Source: Ahaetulla prasina (Eukaryota > Chordata > Lepidosauria > Squamata > Colubridae). From it: a stretch of 64,000 nt of DNA. Below, piece by piece: positions 1 through 10,494 of this stretch; the stretch's first letter is position 1, and the number at the start of each line of letters is the position of its first letter. Where the stretch lies: assembly GCF_028640845.1 (NCBI RefSeq), contig NC_080546.1:83570257-83634256 (forward strand), given 5' to 3'. Both the position numbers and the translations under genes were made by a program. The notes under the pieces were generated by a model. It saw nothing but the letters and a program-made list of their open reading frames with translations. It had not been told where the DNA came from and did not search any database.

Positions 1-575
1 GAGGGATAGAATCAAGATCACGTGAAGTGTTAGTGCCACTTTATAATGCCTTGGTAAGGCCACACTTGGAATACTGCATCCAGTTTTGGTCGCCGCAATG
101 TAAAAAAGATGCTGAGACTCTAGAAAGAGTGCAGAGAAGAGCAACAAAGATGGTTAGGGGACTAGAGGCTAGAACATATGAAGAACGGTTGCAGGAACTG
201 GGTATGCCTAGTTTAATGAAAAGAAGGACTAGGGGAGACATGATAGCAGTGTTCCAATATCTCAGGGGCTGCCACAAAAAAGAGGGAGTCAGGCTGTTCT
301 CCAAAGCACCTGAGGGTAGAACAAGAAGCAATGGGTGGAAACTGATCAAGGAAAGAAGCAACTTAGAACTAAGGAGAAATTTCCTGACAGTTAGAACAAT
401 TAATCAGTGGAACAACTTGACTCCAGAAATTGTGAATGCTCCAACACTGAAAGTTTTTAAGAAAATGTTGGCTAACCATCTGTCTGAGATGGTGTAGAGT
501 TTCCTGCCTGGGCAGGGGGTTGGACTAGAAGGCCTCCAAGGCCCCTACCAACTCTATTGTTGTTATAGATTATTA
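1..575 (+). pseudogene. CR1 LINE ORF2 C-terminus and 3' UTR (copy 1)
   Basis: The frame at 27-497 encodes 156 residues of the C-terminal region of a CR1-type LINE reverse transcriptase polyprotein, which copies element RNA at the target site. Recognisable blocks are RPHLEYCIQFWSP near residue 11 and INQWNNLTPEIVNAP near residue 125. The frame stops at 497 and is followed by a CR1 3' UTR with ttggactagaaggcctcc and a short TCTATTGTT-type tail. The endonuclease and the catalytic part of the RT lie outside the window or were never inserted, since CR1 copies are usually 5'-truncated. The frame is uninterrupted, so the insertion may be fairly young. Confidence 0.88.
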
Positions 576-767
576 TTACCAATTTTTTTTCCTGGTTAAT
601 TTGCATACACCATCTGTGAACAAGGAGATTATAACTCCATGCTTGATATCCAGCAAGAGTGGATATTGCTTTCTTTGGACCACTACAGTGCTGGCCAGAA
701 ATCTTGTCTTTAGATCAATAATAAATCAGTTAAAGTACCTGTTAATTAATCAATAACTTCATCAATC
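576..767. other. No recognised feature
   Basis: AT-rich sequence between two CR1 fragments. No coding or repeat signature was recognised. Confidence 0.5.
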
Positions 768-1119
768 AGAATAGAGCTGGAAGGGATTTTGGAGGTCTTC
801 TACTCCAACCCCTGCTCAAGCAGGAGATCATACACCAGTTGAGATATGTGGTTGTCCAGTCTTTTCTTAAAAACTTCCAGTGATGAAGAACCTACAACTT
901 CTGAAGGCAAGCTGTTCCACTGGTTAATTGTCCTCACTATTAGGAAGCTTTTCCTTAATTCCAAGTTGCTTCTCTCCTTGATTAGTTTCCATCCCATTGT
1001 TTCTTGTCCTGCCCTCTGGTCCTTTGGAGAATAAGTTGACTCCCTCTTCTCTGTAGCAGCCCTTCAAATACTGGAATGCTGCTATCATGTCACCCCTAGT
1101 CCTTCTTTTCTCTAATGGA
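768..1119 (-). pseudogene. CR1 LINE 3' end (copy 2)
   Basis: The reverse strand reads the last part of CR1 ORF2 (997-800, with NGWKLIKERSNLELR-type and INQWNSLP blocks) followed by the 3' UTR, which contains tccaacccctgctcaagcag on the plus strand. The copy is short and 5'-truncated where it meets a hAT-like element near 1120. Confidence 0.82.
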
Positions 1120-1432
1120 CTGCTACATTGGCCATACCCACCCAGTCACATGGCCACCTAGCCACACCCACCCAGCCAGTCCGACACCCCCAGCAGTCTG
1201 AGGGACATGAATTGGCTCTGAAGTCTGTGCCTGTCTTGTTGGGTTGCAGAACCAAACCGCCTCCCACATCCCAGCTGATCAGGAGGAAATGGAGATTTTG
1301 CAGTAGCCTTCCGCTGGAGTGGGCAGAAAATTAGAGATTTTACAGTATCCTTCCCCTGCCATGCCCACCAAGCCATGCCCACCAAGCCACGCCCACAGAA
1401 CTGGGAGTAAAAAAATTTGAAACCCGCCACTG
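1120..1432 (+). mobile_element. hAT-like non-autonomous element, family 1 (copy a, 5'-truncated)
   Basis: This high-copy family has the signature 'gagattttgcagtatcc', several CCACCAAGCCACGCCC blocks, 'gaaccggtagtaaaaa' and an end of the form CACCACTG. Complete copies in this window start CAGNGGTGAAAT and end ATTTCACCNCTG, and several have 8-bp target duplications (see 10495, 19390 and 41443), which fits hAT elements. This copy lacks its left end. No transposase is encoded. Confidence 0.7.
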
Positions 1433-1589
1433 ATACACACACACATCTATATCTATATCTATATCTATATCTATATCATCTATATGTACATGTATATCTA
1501 TATCTATACCTATATCATTATATCTATATCTATATCTATATCATCTATATCTATATCCATATCCATATCCATCTATCTATCTATCTATC

Positions 1590-1643
<54 letters not shown>

Positions 1644-1661
1644 TTATCTATCTACCATCTG
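1433..1661 (+). repeat. TATC/ATATC microsatellite
   Basis: Tandem TATATC and then TATC repeats, interrupted only by single-base variants. The apparent ORFs here (Tyr/Ile/Leu/Ser-rich) are translations of the repeat and not genes. The array sits directly against the end of the hAT-like element. Confidence 0.97.
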
Positions 1662-1680
1662 TTGCATAAGACTCAGCCAT

Positions 1681-2335
1681 ATCTTCCACCAGCTAGAATA
1701 GCAAAGATGTTCCCTAGTAACTCACCAAAGTGTTAGAAATGTAAGAGTAACTATGGAACATACTATCATCTCTGGTGGACCTGTCCGGTGGCAAAACAAT
1801 TCTGGGTTAAAATCAAAAAGTGGTTAGAAGAGATAGTAGAGGAATCAATAAAGGGAGAGCCAGAACAATTCTTATTAGGGATCCCAACAGAAAACTGTAC
1901 AAATGATACACAATACTTAATACTACACACATTAACAGCAGCACGTATAGCTTATGCGCAAAATTGGAAGAAGGAGAACCCACCAACAGAAGAAGATTTA
2001 ATTAAGAAAATCCTAGGATGTGCAGAGATGGATAAACTCACCAAAGAAATCAAAGAAAAAGAGGATACAGAATATGATAAGGTCTGGTGTAGATGGTATG
2101 AATGGTTGGAAAATAGGAAAGATAATGAAAATCGAACAACAGGGTAAAATGTAGATGAAATAAAGGAAGATAGATAATACAAAAGTAGAATAAGATATAA
2201 TTAAAATATGTATAAATAGTAAGAAAGGACTGCTTTGAATAGCTGATAAGAAACAGTGATATGTATATAAATGTTGTATGTTTGTCTTGTGTTTTAATGT
2301 GTTCAAAATTAAAAAAAACTTTTTTTTAAAAAAAA
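1681..2335 (+). pseudogene. L1 LINE ORF2 C-terminal fragment with 3' UTR (copy a)
   Basis: The insert encodes the end of L1 ORF2. A Cys/His-type segment near 1740-1785 reads like GTYYHLWWTC with disruptions, and an open C-terminal stretch of 119 residues follows at 1788-2147. The 3' UTR ends in an A-rich tail at 2309-2335. A 13-bp target-site duplication, aagactcagccat, flanks it at 1668-1680 and 2336-2348, which marks it as a 5'-truncated insertion made by target-primed reverse transcription. It belongs to a different L1 subfamily from the long copy at 12960. The endonuclease and RT domains are absent. Confidence 0.85.
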
Positions 2336-2348
2336 AAGACTCAGCCAT

Positions 2349-2445
2349 GTTGTCTAGTTCTCTGATCCATTTTCAGCAACTACAGAGATCAGGCAAGATT
2401 ATTTTTTGGCTCTTTTACTCCTTAATATTTATATCATTCCCACAT
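2349..2445. other. No recognised feature
   Basis: Short unique-looking stretch between an L1 insertion and a SINE. Confidence 0.5.
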
Positions 2446-2701
2446 GGGTTACCGTGGCTCAACAGTTAAAGATGCTGAACTTGTCAGCTGAAAAGCTGAC
2501 AGACTGGGTTTGAGCCCCGAGCACAGTGCGACAGGGTGAGCTCCTGTTACTTGTCCCAGCTCCTGCCAACTAGCAGTTCGAAGCATGCAAATATTAGTAG
2601 ATAAATAGGTGGGAAGCTAACAGCATTGCCTTAGCCTTGATGTATAGTCGGGCTAGCCAAATGACCACAAGAAGCATCTTCAGACAACAGTGGCTCCATC
2701 A
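2446..2701 (+). mobile_element. Sauria-type tRNA-derived SINE (copy a, truncated)
   Basis: The tRNA-like head 'gggttaccgtggctcaacag' is followed by 'agctcctgttacttgtccca', 'gccaactagcagttcgaa' and a region ending in 'cttcagacaacagtggctc'. These match the longer copies at 8021, 19012 and 25505. The 3' part and the ACCTTT tail are missing because a hAT-like element starts at 2702. It is diverged from the other copies, so probably old. Confidence 0.75.
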
Positions 2702-2949
2702 CAGAAGTGGTATTGAGCTGGTTTGCACCGGTTCAGTTGAACCAGTAATGGTGACTGTGGGTGGGCCCACCTGCCCCGGCTCCAAGCCATGCTATTTTGG
2801 CACATTTCTGAGACCAGTCACATGCGTGGAAGGCACACGAGCGAGCAAAGTGCATGCAAGGAAGGCAGATGGATATGTGGGCAGCATGCACACACACAAA
2901 GTGAGTGTGTGCATATAGGGCGAACTGGTGGCAAAGGTAAGTGAAAGCC
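2702..2949 (+). mobile_element. hAT-like non-autonomous element, family 2 (copy a)
   Basis: It begins CAGAAGTGGTATT and contains 'gagctggtttgcaccggtt', a 'gggtgggcccacctgcccc' block, 'gctattttggcacattt' and CG-decayed TGCATGC-rich sequence. The complete copy at 47617 ends AATACCACCCCTG, giving an inverted repeat with the CAGAGGTGGTATT start. The right end of this copy is lost at the L2 junction. Confidence 0.65.
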
Positions 2950-3560
2950 ACATGTTGCTCCCGTGTAACACCGCTCCTGCGCAGTCTGCACTGGCTACCT
3001 GTGGTCTTTCGGATGCGCTTCAAGGTGTTGGTTACCACCTTTAAAGCGCTCCATGGCTTAGGGCCCGGGTACTTACGGGACCGCCTGCTGTTACCTTATG
3101 CCTCCCACCGACCCGTACGCTCACACAGAGAGGGTCTTCTCAGGGTGCCGTCCGCCAAGCAATGTCGGCTGGCGGCCTCCAGGGGAAGGGCCTTCTCTGT
3201 TGGAGCACCTACCCTCTGGAACGAACTTCCCCTTGGTTTGCGTCAATTACCTGACCTTCGGACCTTTCGCCGTGAATTGAAAACGCACTTGTTTATCCAA
3301 GCGGGACTGGCTTAATTTTTTTAAATTTTTTGAATTTTAATAATTTTAATTGGAGCATTTTATTTATGGGTCAAATTTGACGGTTTTAAATTTTCGGCCA
3401 CTAATAGAATATGTTATTTTAACTGTTGTTTTAATTTGTATATTGTATTGTTTTAAATCTGGCTGTACACCGCCCTGAGTCCTTCGGGAGAAGGGCGGTA
3501 TAAAAATCTAAATAATAAATAAATAATAAATAAATAAATAAATAAATAAACCCACCCGTT
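2950..3560 (+). pseudogene. L2 LINE ORF2 C-terminus and 3' end
   Basis: The frame to 3315 encodes the conserved end of an L2-clade ORF2. The segment SLHWLPVVFRMRFKVL, the FKALHGLGPGYL motif and the block GRAFSVGAPTLWNELP followed by FRRELKTHLF are typical of L2. The 3' UTR has the hairpin-forming tail 'ccgccctgagtccttcgg' followed by 'gagaagggcggtata', and ends in AAATAA repeats (about 3510-3550). The CG content is higher than in the surroundings. The same tail ends two SINEs at 23085 and 31357, so L2 probably mobilised them. The RT catalytic core is absent. Confidence 0.9.
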
Positions 3561-3667
3561 TCATTGGCTAAGAAACACTGTCCCTTCAATTGGATAGGGG
3601 ACATCTTTACCTTTATATTTATCATTCCCTTATAAACTTCTTACAATGGATACATTTATATACACTA

Positions 3668-3890
3668 AAGCAGATAGCAGTAGCAATAGCACAAAGACTT
3701 ATCTACTGCTTCACAGTGCTCTCTAAGCAGTTTACAGAGTCAGCATCTCGCCCCCAACAAGCTGGGTCCTTATTTTATCAACCTCAGAAGAATGGAGGGC
3801 TGAGTCAACCTTGAGCCGGTCAGGATCGAACTCCAGGCTGTGGGCAGAGTTAGCCTCCCATTCGGCATTCTAATCACTGTGCCACCCCAG
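3668..3890 (-). mobile_element. tRNA-derived SINE with TTGGGGGC core (copy a)
   Basis: On the minus strand it reads a tRNA-like head, then 'cttccattcttctgaggttg', 'cccagcttgttgggggcga' and a tail of the form GCTATTGCTA. The same family appears at 26125, 40783, 48918 and 50033. Its 3' tail differs from the L2-tailed SINEs at 23085 and 31357, although the core is shared. Confidence 0.75.
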
Positions 3891-4141
3891 CATGGATGAA
3901 ATCCAGCAGGTTCTGGAGAACCGGTAGCAGAAATTTGGAGTAGTTCGGAGAACCGGCAAATACCACCTCTGTCTGGCCCCAGAGTGGGGAAAGAATGGGG
4001 ATTTTGCAGTATCTTTCCCCTGGAGTGGAGTGGGAATGGAGATTTTGCAGTATCCTTCCCCTGCCATGCCCACCAAGCCACACGCACCAAGGCGGGTGGG
4101 TAGTAGAACCCGTAGTAAAAAAAAAATGAATTTCACCCCTG
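3891..4141 (+). mobile_element. hAT-like element, family 1 (copy b)
   Basis: About 250 bp with ends CATGGATGAAAT and ATTTCACCCCTG. It is flanked by caccccag (3883-3890) and caccacag (4142-4149), an 8-bp target duplication with one mismatch, so both ends are real. It lies at the end of the preceding SINE. Confidence 0.82.
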
Positions 4142-4149
4142 CACCACAG

Positions 4150-4732
4150 CTCTTTAATAGGCAAACATCTTTTGATCTTGCATCTTACTTGCCTTTGTGG
4201 ATTTATTTTGGGGTTGATTTTCTGGCAAGGTGGGAAGATCCCTAAAAATCGTTGTCACACATAGTCGGTAAATTGATATTAGCCTGATTAGTCATGGATC
4301 ACAAAGTGAAGTATCATTAGAAAGACTCCTTATTCCTGCAGATCTTTGTACATGGACAAGTCTATATAGTTTTTTGCCATAGCAACGCTGAAGCATTCTC
4401 CTACAATTTTTCTCCAATTCTACCGAAAGCCATATTTATTTAAAAGACTAAAATTATATGCCCACCCATCTCAAAAATGTAAATCTTGGCAGCTCACCAC
4501 AGTAATATAAAGCAATAAAAGGAAAAAGCTATAAAAGAAGAGGGGGGGGGGGGAGGAAAAGGCTGTTTACTAGCCTTTCATCCAGTCTAACTAGGTTCAA
4601 TCTTGCTTAGCTTTTCAAGATTAAATAAATCATCTATTTTTTTTATTTTTCTTTTGCCAAACTCATACAATACAGGCAAAGCGGTGACAGATAGAGTAAT
4701 TGTCAGGTGACAAAACTGGATAAAACTGGAAG
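4150..4732. other. No recognised feature
   Basis: Unique-looking sequence with a run of G at 4541-4553. No gene or known repeat was recognised. Confidence 0.5.
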
Positions 4733-4737
4733 GTTTG

Positions 4738-5204
4738 TGTTGTGTCTCGTCCAATCTCACCTCAGCCGGGGTCTTCTTATCTGCTTCCGAACACGGAAGA
4801 AGAAATACCTCCAGCCCCCAGCTCTGGCTCCATGCCCAGGCAAACGGAGCAACTAGACCCCTCCCCCTCCTCCACAGCACGTGAGCCTGAGGAAGGTTTA
4901 TTACCAACAGCTGCCGACTGGAGTGACCCTCATGTCAGAAGACTTGATAGGCGGAGGCAACAGAAGGAAGGGAGGGGCAGGCCTGGATAAGTGCTGAGTC
5001 ATGGAGCCACACCCCATGGCCTATATAAAGGATCTGCTTTCTGGCAGTCTCTGAGTCAGGCAAAGTCTAAACATATCTTGCTGAAGTCACTTTCTGGTCT
5101 CCTGCCTGCCTTGAGGACTTTGCTAGGACTTTGGCAGAGCTGCAGAGGCACACCTGATTCGGATTTCCCTGACCCGGCCGTCAGCGGAGGAGTGGGACAC
5201 GACA
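4738..5204 (+). mobile_element. Solo LTR, subfamily A (copy 1), with U3 open frame
   Basis: The 467-bp unit starts TGTTGTG and ends CACGACA, and is flanked by a perfect 5-bp duplication, gtttg (4733-4737 and 5205-5209). A TATA box (tatataaag, about 5022) marks the end of U3. From base 2 of the LTR a frame of 83 residues runs to a stop at 4990, rich in Pro, Ser and Glu, and ends in a basic segment of the form WSDPHVRRLDRRRQQKEG. No internal element sequence adjoins it. The 5-bp duplication fits Ty3/gypsy or an ERV3/ERV-L-like element; which one cannot be decided from an LTR alone. Confidence 0.9.
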
Positions 5205-5209
5205 GTTTG

Positions 5210-6155
5210 GTTTGTTTGTTGTTTCTAGTTATTCTAGACAAATAAGGGGGGGGGAAACATTTCCTCAGGTCTGCTGAGAAACTTTGATTCAGATTCTAAA
5301 TGAGTTTGCATCGTCCCTTTGAATTCATCCGATGTTTATCGCATGCATTTTTCTTCAATACGAATTTGATCGCCCAGACTGAAGAGAATGTATTTACTTG
5401 TACCAAGTTCTGGGTAAACTCGCAATCAAAATATAAAATAACACAATGGGGGGGGGAAATGAACAATAAGACCACAAGGATTAACGTCAAAACTAAAACA
5501 GATGGCACCAGAATCCAGGAAAGTATGATTTGTTAATGTTGTGGTGCATTTAAGATGCTTTAAAAAGATGTGTTCTTAAAAAAGTGTATATTTAACGTTC
5601 CCTCAGAAATGCTTGAACAAAATACATGGAGAAACATGTTCATTGAAAAAAAAAACCTCAGAATGTAATACTTTATAGAAAAGACATATAAAATTGCAAA
5701 TATTTTTGTATTTACAAAATTGAGACACTGAGGAAAAAACTGAACTTGTTGACTGTTGTTGAACATTTTTAAATGGCAAAGTGAGTTAAGGAGTTTTTAT
5801 TTGATACAAAGTGGAACAACTTTCTCAGTACTGATTCAAACATCCACAAGATTCTCAGAGCTTAGAGCTCGAAAGTATTGTTAGAGACACCCACCAACTA
5901 TGGTCTGTTTCTCTTGCTCCCCTCTGGGAGGAGGTTTCAAAGTACCTATAGCAGGATAATTGTAAACTTGCAGGATTCTTTTTTTCCCCCCCCCATGAAT
6001 ATGTATATATCCAAACTAGACTGTGATGTTTTACTGTGTCGTATATGTGTGTGAATGTGGTTATATGCATAATGGTTATCTTTTGAGAGCTGAATGCAAT
6101 GAAATTTCATTTTAATGTATGCTGATTAGTGTACATTTAAAGTGACAATCAAGTT
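5210..6155. other. No recognised feature
   Basis: AT-rich, unique-looking DNA with short homopolymers (G at 5246-5253, C at 5986-5994). No coding similarity or known repeat was recognised. Confidence 0.5.
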
Positions 6156-6765
6156 TCATTTCTATTCTATTCTATTCTATTCTATTCTATTCTATTCTAT
6201 TCTATTCTATTCTATTCTATTTTTCCATTCCATTCCATTCCATTCCATTCCATTCCATTCCATTCCATTCTATTCTATTCTATTCTATTCTATTCTATCT
6301 TTCCATTCCATTCCATTCCATTCCATTCCATTCCATTCTATTTTTCCATTTTATTCTATTCGATTCCATTCTTTCTGTTCTGTTTTTCTATTCCATTCCA
6401 TTCCATTCCATTCCATTCTATTTTTCCATTTTGTTCCGTTCCGTTCCGTTCCATTCCATTCCATTCTATTATTTTTCCATTCTATTATTTTCCCATCCCA
6501 TCCCATCCCATTCTATTCTATTTTTCCATTCCATTCCATTCCATTCTATTCTATTTTTCCATTCCATTTCATGCCATGCCATGCCATATTTCCATTTTGT
6601 TCCATTCAGTTCCATTCCCTTCCCTTCCCTTCCCTTCCGTTCTATTTTTCCATTTTGTTCCATTCCATTCTGTTCTGTTTCATTCCATTCCATTCTATTA
6701 TTTTTTCATTTTATTATTTTTCCATCCCATCCCATCCCATCCCATCCCATCCCATTCCATTCTTT
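6156..6765 (+). repeat. ATTCT/ATTCC pentanucleotide array
   Basis: About 610 bp of degenerate pentamer repeats. Blocks of ATTCT alternate with ATTCC, then GTTCC and CATCC variants, broken by ATTTTTCC punctuation at semi-regular intervals. Long Phe/His/Ser/Ile-rich frames here are artefacts of the repeat. The motif is the complement of the AATAG tails on the CR1/L3 copies in this window, but no LINE end adjoins it. Confidence 0.95.
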
Positions 6766-7273
6766 GCTGCCTGCTTTTTCTTTCTATAACATTTTTATTT
6801 TCTTTTTGCTTCATTGCCTTGGGTCCAAATGTTTTTCTTGGACACAGCCTATATTTAATTCACTAATATTCCCATCCAATTAAACTGTGCAGGTGGCATT
6901 TCCCCTATCATACCCTTTATTCTTCTTGGAAGAATCCAAGCAAGGGTGATTTTATGTTAAACACCTTTGTTTCTCTCCTTTCCATGCTTCTAGGCACAGC
7001 ATCCTTTCGTAAAAATGAATTGATTTTCAACGTTCAACTTACTGTTTGTTTATTTATTACACAGTTTACCAACCCATCCATTTCCATAAGACTCAAGGCA
7101 ATTTGAAACAACAGGAGGATGCATAAAATAAAAGCAAACAAATGCAGAACACAAAGCTTCCATCCATCATACCCCTCCATGAAAACCACCAAAATGAGCA
7201 AAAAAAAACCAACCCAAAACTTTGCAGTGAAAGCTAAAGCACCCTAGACCTACAAAGACATTTGAACTTAGGT
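6766..7273. other. No recognised feature
   Basis: AT-rich DNA with a possible old LINE or SINE tail near 7040-7120. No confident assignment. Confidence 0.45.
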
Positions 7274-7284
7274 AATTTACTTAA

Positions 7285-7823
7285 GGAAAGGAAATGAAAG
7301 AGGAAAGCTATGGCAAATCTAGACAGTGTACTAAAAAGCAGAGACATCACCCTGCCAACAAAAGTGCGTATAGTCAAGGCTTTGGTTTTCCCAGTTGCAA
7401 TGTATGGCTGTGAAGGTTGGACCATAAGAAAGGCTGAGCGCCAAAGAATTGAGGCCTTTGAACTCTGGTGCTGGAGAAGACTCCTGCGAGTCTCTTGGAC
7501 TGCAAGGCGAACAAACAAGTCAGTCCTAGAGGAGATCAACCCTGACTGCTCTTTAGAAGGCCAGATCCTGAAGATGAAACTGAAATATTTTGGCCACCTA
7601 ATGAGAAGGAAGGACTCACTGGAGAAGAGCCTAATGCTGGGAAAGATTGAGGGCAAAACAAGAAGGGGACGACAGAGAACGAGGTGGCTGGATGGAGTCA
7701 CTGAAGCAGTAGGCATGAGTTTAAATGGACTTCAGAGGATGGTAGAGGACAGGAAGGCCTGGAGGAATGTTGTCCATGGGGTCGCGATGGGTCGGAAACG
7801 ACTTCGCAACTAACAACAACAAC
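7285..7823 (+). pseudogene. Bov-B (RTE) LINE C-terminal fragment (copy a)
   Basis: The frame at 7310-7813 encodes 167 residues of the Bov-B C-terminus: LPTKVRIVKALVFPVAMYGC, the block FELWCWRRLLRVSWTARRTN, then YFGHLMRRKDSLEKSLMLG and GRQRTRWLDGVTEAVG, ending at VHGVAMGRKRLRN. The tail is an ACAACA run. An 11-bp target duplication, aatttacttaa, lies at 7274-7284 and 7824-7834. The copy is 5'-truncated, without endonuclease or RT core, yet its frame is open. Bov-B is well known for its patchy spread between squamates and ruminants. Confidence 0.92.
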
Positions 7824-8020
7824 AATTTACTTAAATATGAACCCTTTGTTCACCAGTTTATGAACTAGGCCTTTAGGACTGTCACTTGTGCTTTAAATGT
7901 GATCAAATGTGCATCAAATGAGTCCATTCCAGGAGTGGGAGGCTCCTCTTAATGCCGCTTGCCTCAGTCACTTCCTGTTTGTATTAAAGTAATGTGCTTT
8001 GTGTGGGGCTACCCTTGAAA

Positions 8021-8380
8021 TATAGGGACGTGGTGGCTGAGTGGCTAAGACACTGAGCTCGTCGATCGAAAGGTCGGCAGTTCAGCAGGTCGAATCCCGA
8101 GTGCTGCGTAACAGGGTGAGCTCCTGTGACTTCGTCCCAGCTTCTGCCAACCTAGCAGTTCGAAAGCACATAAAAAATGCAAGTAGAAAAATAGGGACCA
8201 CCTTTGGTGGGAAAGTAACAGCGTTCTGTGCGCCTTTGGCATTGACTCATGCCAGCCACATGACCAGAGAGATGTCTTCAGACAGCGCTGGCTCTTCGGC
8301 TTTGAAACGGTGATGAGCATCGCCCCCTAGAGTCAGGAACAACTAGCACGTATGTGCAAGGGGAACCTTTACCTTTTTTT
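8021..8380 (+). mobile_element. Sauria-type tRNA-derived SINE (copy b, complete)
   Basis: About 360 bp with a tRNA-like head (A-box region 'gtggctgagtggctaag', B-box region 'cagcaggtcgaatcccg'), a central 'gggaccacctttggtggga', a distal 'cccctagagtcaggaac' resembling the Bov-B 3' end, and the terminal 'ggggaacctttaccttt'. The 11-bp target duplication tacccttgaaa is perfect (8010-8020 and 8381-8391). Its enzymes are probably supplied by Bov-B, given the shared 3' signal and the Bov-B copies nearby. It is not a functional tRNA gene. Confidence 0.85.
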
Positions 8381-8411
8381 TACCCTTGAAAAGCATTTAG
8401 AAACTGTAGGG

Positions 8412-8546
8412 CAGGGGGGTCAAACATGCATCATCACATTGTTGTCACATGACATATAGTGACTTTTTGCCCCTTCGCTAAAACAGGGGTGGGCGTGGCC
8501 AACCCATGGTGCACCTGGCCCGCAGGCCATGAGTTTGACACCCTTG
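8412..8546 (+). mobile_element. hAT-like element, family 3 (copy a)
   Basis: A 135-bp element with ends CAGGGGGGTCAAAC and GTTTGACACCCTTG and a 'tggcccgcaggccatgag' interior. The flanks ctgtaggg (8404-8411) and ctgtgggg (8547-8554) form an 8-bp duplication with one mismatch. No coding capacity. Confidence 0.8.
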
Positions 8547-8611
8547 CTGTGGGGAGACCAAAATGCAGTGGCATGGACAGATTTTGGTGCTTCTCATTAT
8601 CTGCATATCTT

Positions 8612-8645
8612 CACATGAAAACAACAACAACAACAACAACAACAA
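8612..8645 (+). repeat. ACA trinucleotide repeat
   Basis: About 11 tandem ACA units, perfect. Confidence 0.95.
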
Positions 8646-8671
8646 CCCTGACTCTAAAACAATACTATTTA

Positions 8672-8795
8672 TTTTATTTTTTATTTATTTATTTTGTCAC
8701 AATAATATATATATAAGTATCATACAAAAAAGATTATATAGTATATAAACATATATATGAGTAAATATTAGTAAATATATATATATATATTTATA

Positions 8796-8859
<64 letters not shown>

Positions 8860-9547
8860 AAGAAGAAAAGAAAAACAATAGGACAGGAACGGTAGGCACG
8901 TTTGTGCGCTTATGCACGCCCCTTATAGACCGCTTAGGAATGGGGTGAGGTCAATAGTACAAAGTTTTTGGTTAAAGCTTTTAGGATTATGGGAAGAAAC
9001 CACAGAGTCAGGTAAAGTGTTCCAAGCACTAATTATTCTGTTACAGAAGTCATATTTTCTGCAATCTAGATTAAAGCGGTTAACATTAAGTTTAAATCTA
9101 TTGGTTGCTCTTGTATTATTGCAATTAAAGCTGAAGTAGTCTTTAACAGGAAGGGCATTACAATAGATGATTCTGTGAGTTAAACTTAGGTCTTGTCGAA
9201 GGCGACGGAGTTCCAAGTTTTCTAAGCCTAGGATTTCAAGTCTGGTGGGATAAGGTATTTTGTTGTTTTCAGAGGAATGGAGAACTCTTCTTGTAAAATA
9301 TTTCTGGACACGTTCAATTGTATTGATGTCAGAGATGTGGTGAGGGTTCCAAACAGGCGAGCTGTATTCTAGAATTGGTCTAGCAAATGTTTTATATGCT
9401 CTGGTTAGTAGTGTGGTGTTTTTGGAAAAGAAGCTACGCAAGATTAGGTTTACAACTCTTAGAGCCTTTTTTGCTATGTAGTTGCAGTGGGCTTTGGCAC
9501 TTATATTTGGCACTATATTCAAATATTGATCGCTGAATAACACAGGT
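8672..9547 (-). pseudogene. CR1-like LINE (L3-type) ORF2 C-terminus and 3' UTR
   Basis: The reverse frame 9543-8923 is an uninterrupted 206-residue end of ORF2 with FARPILEYSSPVWNPHHISD, then LEILGLENLELRRLRQDLSL, and a terminal AWNTLPDSVVSSHNP to DLTPF block. It differs clearly from the CR1 copies of the 1-575 type, so a second CR1/L3 lineage is present. The 3' UTR (below 8923) contains a large TA array at 8777-8858 and ends in TTTATTTATTTATTTT on the plus strand, which is an AAAT-type tail. The RT catalytic motifs were lost by 5' truncation near 9545. Confidence 0.87.
8777..8858 (+). repeat. TA dinucleotide array
   Basis: About 80 bp of near-perfect TA repeats expanded within the 3' UTR of the LINE at 8672-9547. 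Confidence 0.97.
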
Positions 9548-10082
9548 GAAACCTTTTACTCTGGATTATTAATATCTCCAGCTCAGGTAAACAAACAAGC
9601 AAGCAAAACATGTAAAAAAGAACGATAAAATGTTAGGAGGAGAATAATAATAAAAAGATGTGTTGGTTCAAAAAAAAACACAAAAAAAATGTCTCCACTG
9701 TGTTAGAACTTTCCAATAGTTAAAGACCAGTCAAAACAGGAAATACTGGAGCTTTTTCCCCCCCGGATGTTATAAGAATGATCTGTACAGGATCTAATCA
9801 TCTTTCAAAACAAGAGCATTTAATTCTATTCAAATGCTTGGAAACATATCCACGAAGTCTGTTGTGAACTGGCATATTTTTGAAGGCTATTCTTTCTGGG
9901 CATCATGATCTGGTAGAATTCTGCAAGAGACAACCTGTCAACATCCAGCTTGAATATCCAAATAGAAGTCTAGGATCATTTCAATTCCTTGAAAACTTAC
10001 TGTCTATTGAATACATAACGTGGTAATGGCGAGGCAAAAGTAACTCTGTGTCGAGCCCAGAATTGATAATAACAGCTTAACA
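9548..10082. other. No recognised feature
   Basis: AT-rich, unique-looking DNA. Nothing supported. Confidence 0.5.
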
Positions 10083-10322
10083 GAGTTAGAAGGGACCTAA
10101 TAGGTCATCTAGTCCAACCCCCTGCTCAAGCAGGAAATCATATACCATTTCTGACAAATGACAGTCCAATCTTTTCTTGAAAGTCTCAAATGATGAAGCT
10201 CCCAAACTTCCAAAGGCAACTTCTGTTCCATTGGTTGATTTTTCTCACTGCTAGAAAGTTCCTCCTTATTTCTAGCTGGAATCTCTCCTTGGTCAGTTTC
10301 CATCCATTATTCCTACATCTGT
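10083..10322 (-). pseudogene. CR1 LINE 3' end (copy 3)
   Basis: The plus strand shows the complement of a CR1 3' UTR ('agtccaaccccctgctcaag') followed by the complement of the final ORF2 codons. It is short, 5'-truncated and carries small indels. Confidence 0.8.
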
Positions 10323-10494
10323 GTAGTCATTTTATTTAGCTCTCTGTTTTACTCATTTATTCCTTTACTTTCTCTTTACTATGTAAGGGGTTTTTTTCGG
10401 GCTCACCACATTCTTACGTGGGGGCTAGAGGAAGGAGTGAATAGATAGTGAGGATTGTTTTGGCTAGGTGACTTTCCTTCCCGTGGGAACAAAG

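Noticed and set aside
6142..6883. 215-residue Phe/His/Ser/Ile-rich frame
   Set aside because: Translation of the ATTCT/ATTCC pentamer array.
8021..8110. Possible tRNA gene
   Set aside because: The A- and B-box-like sequence is the head of a 360-bp SINE with its own target duplication and no plausible complete cloverleaf.
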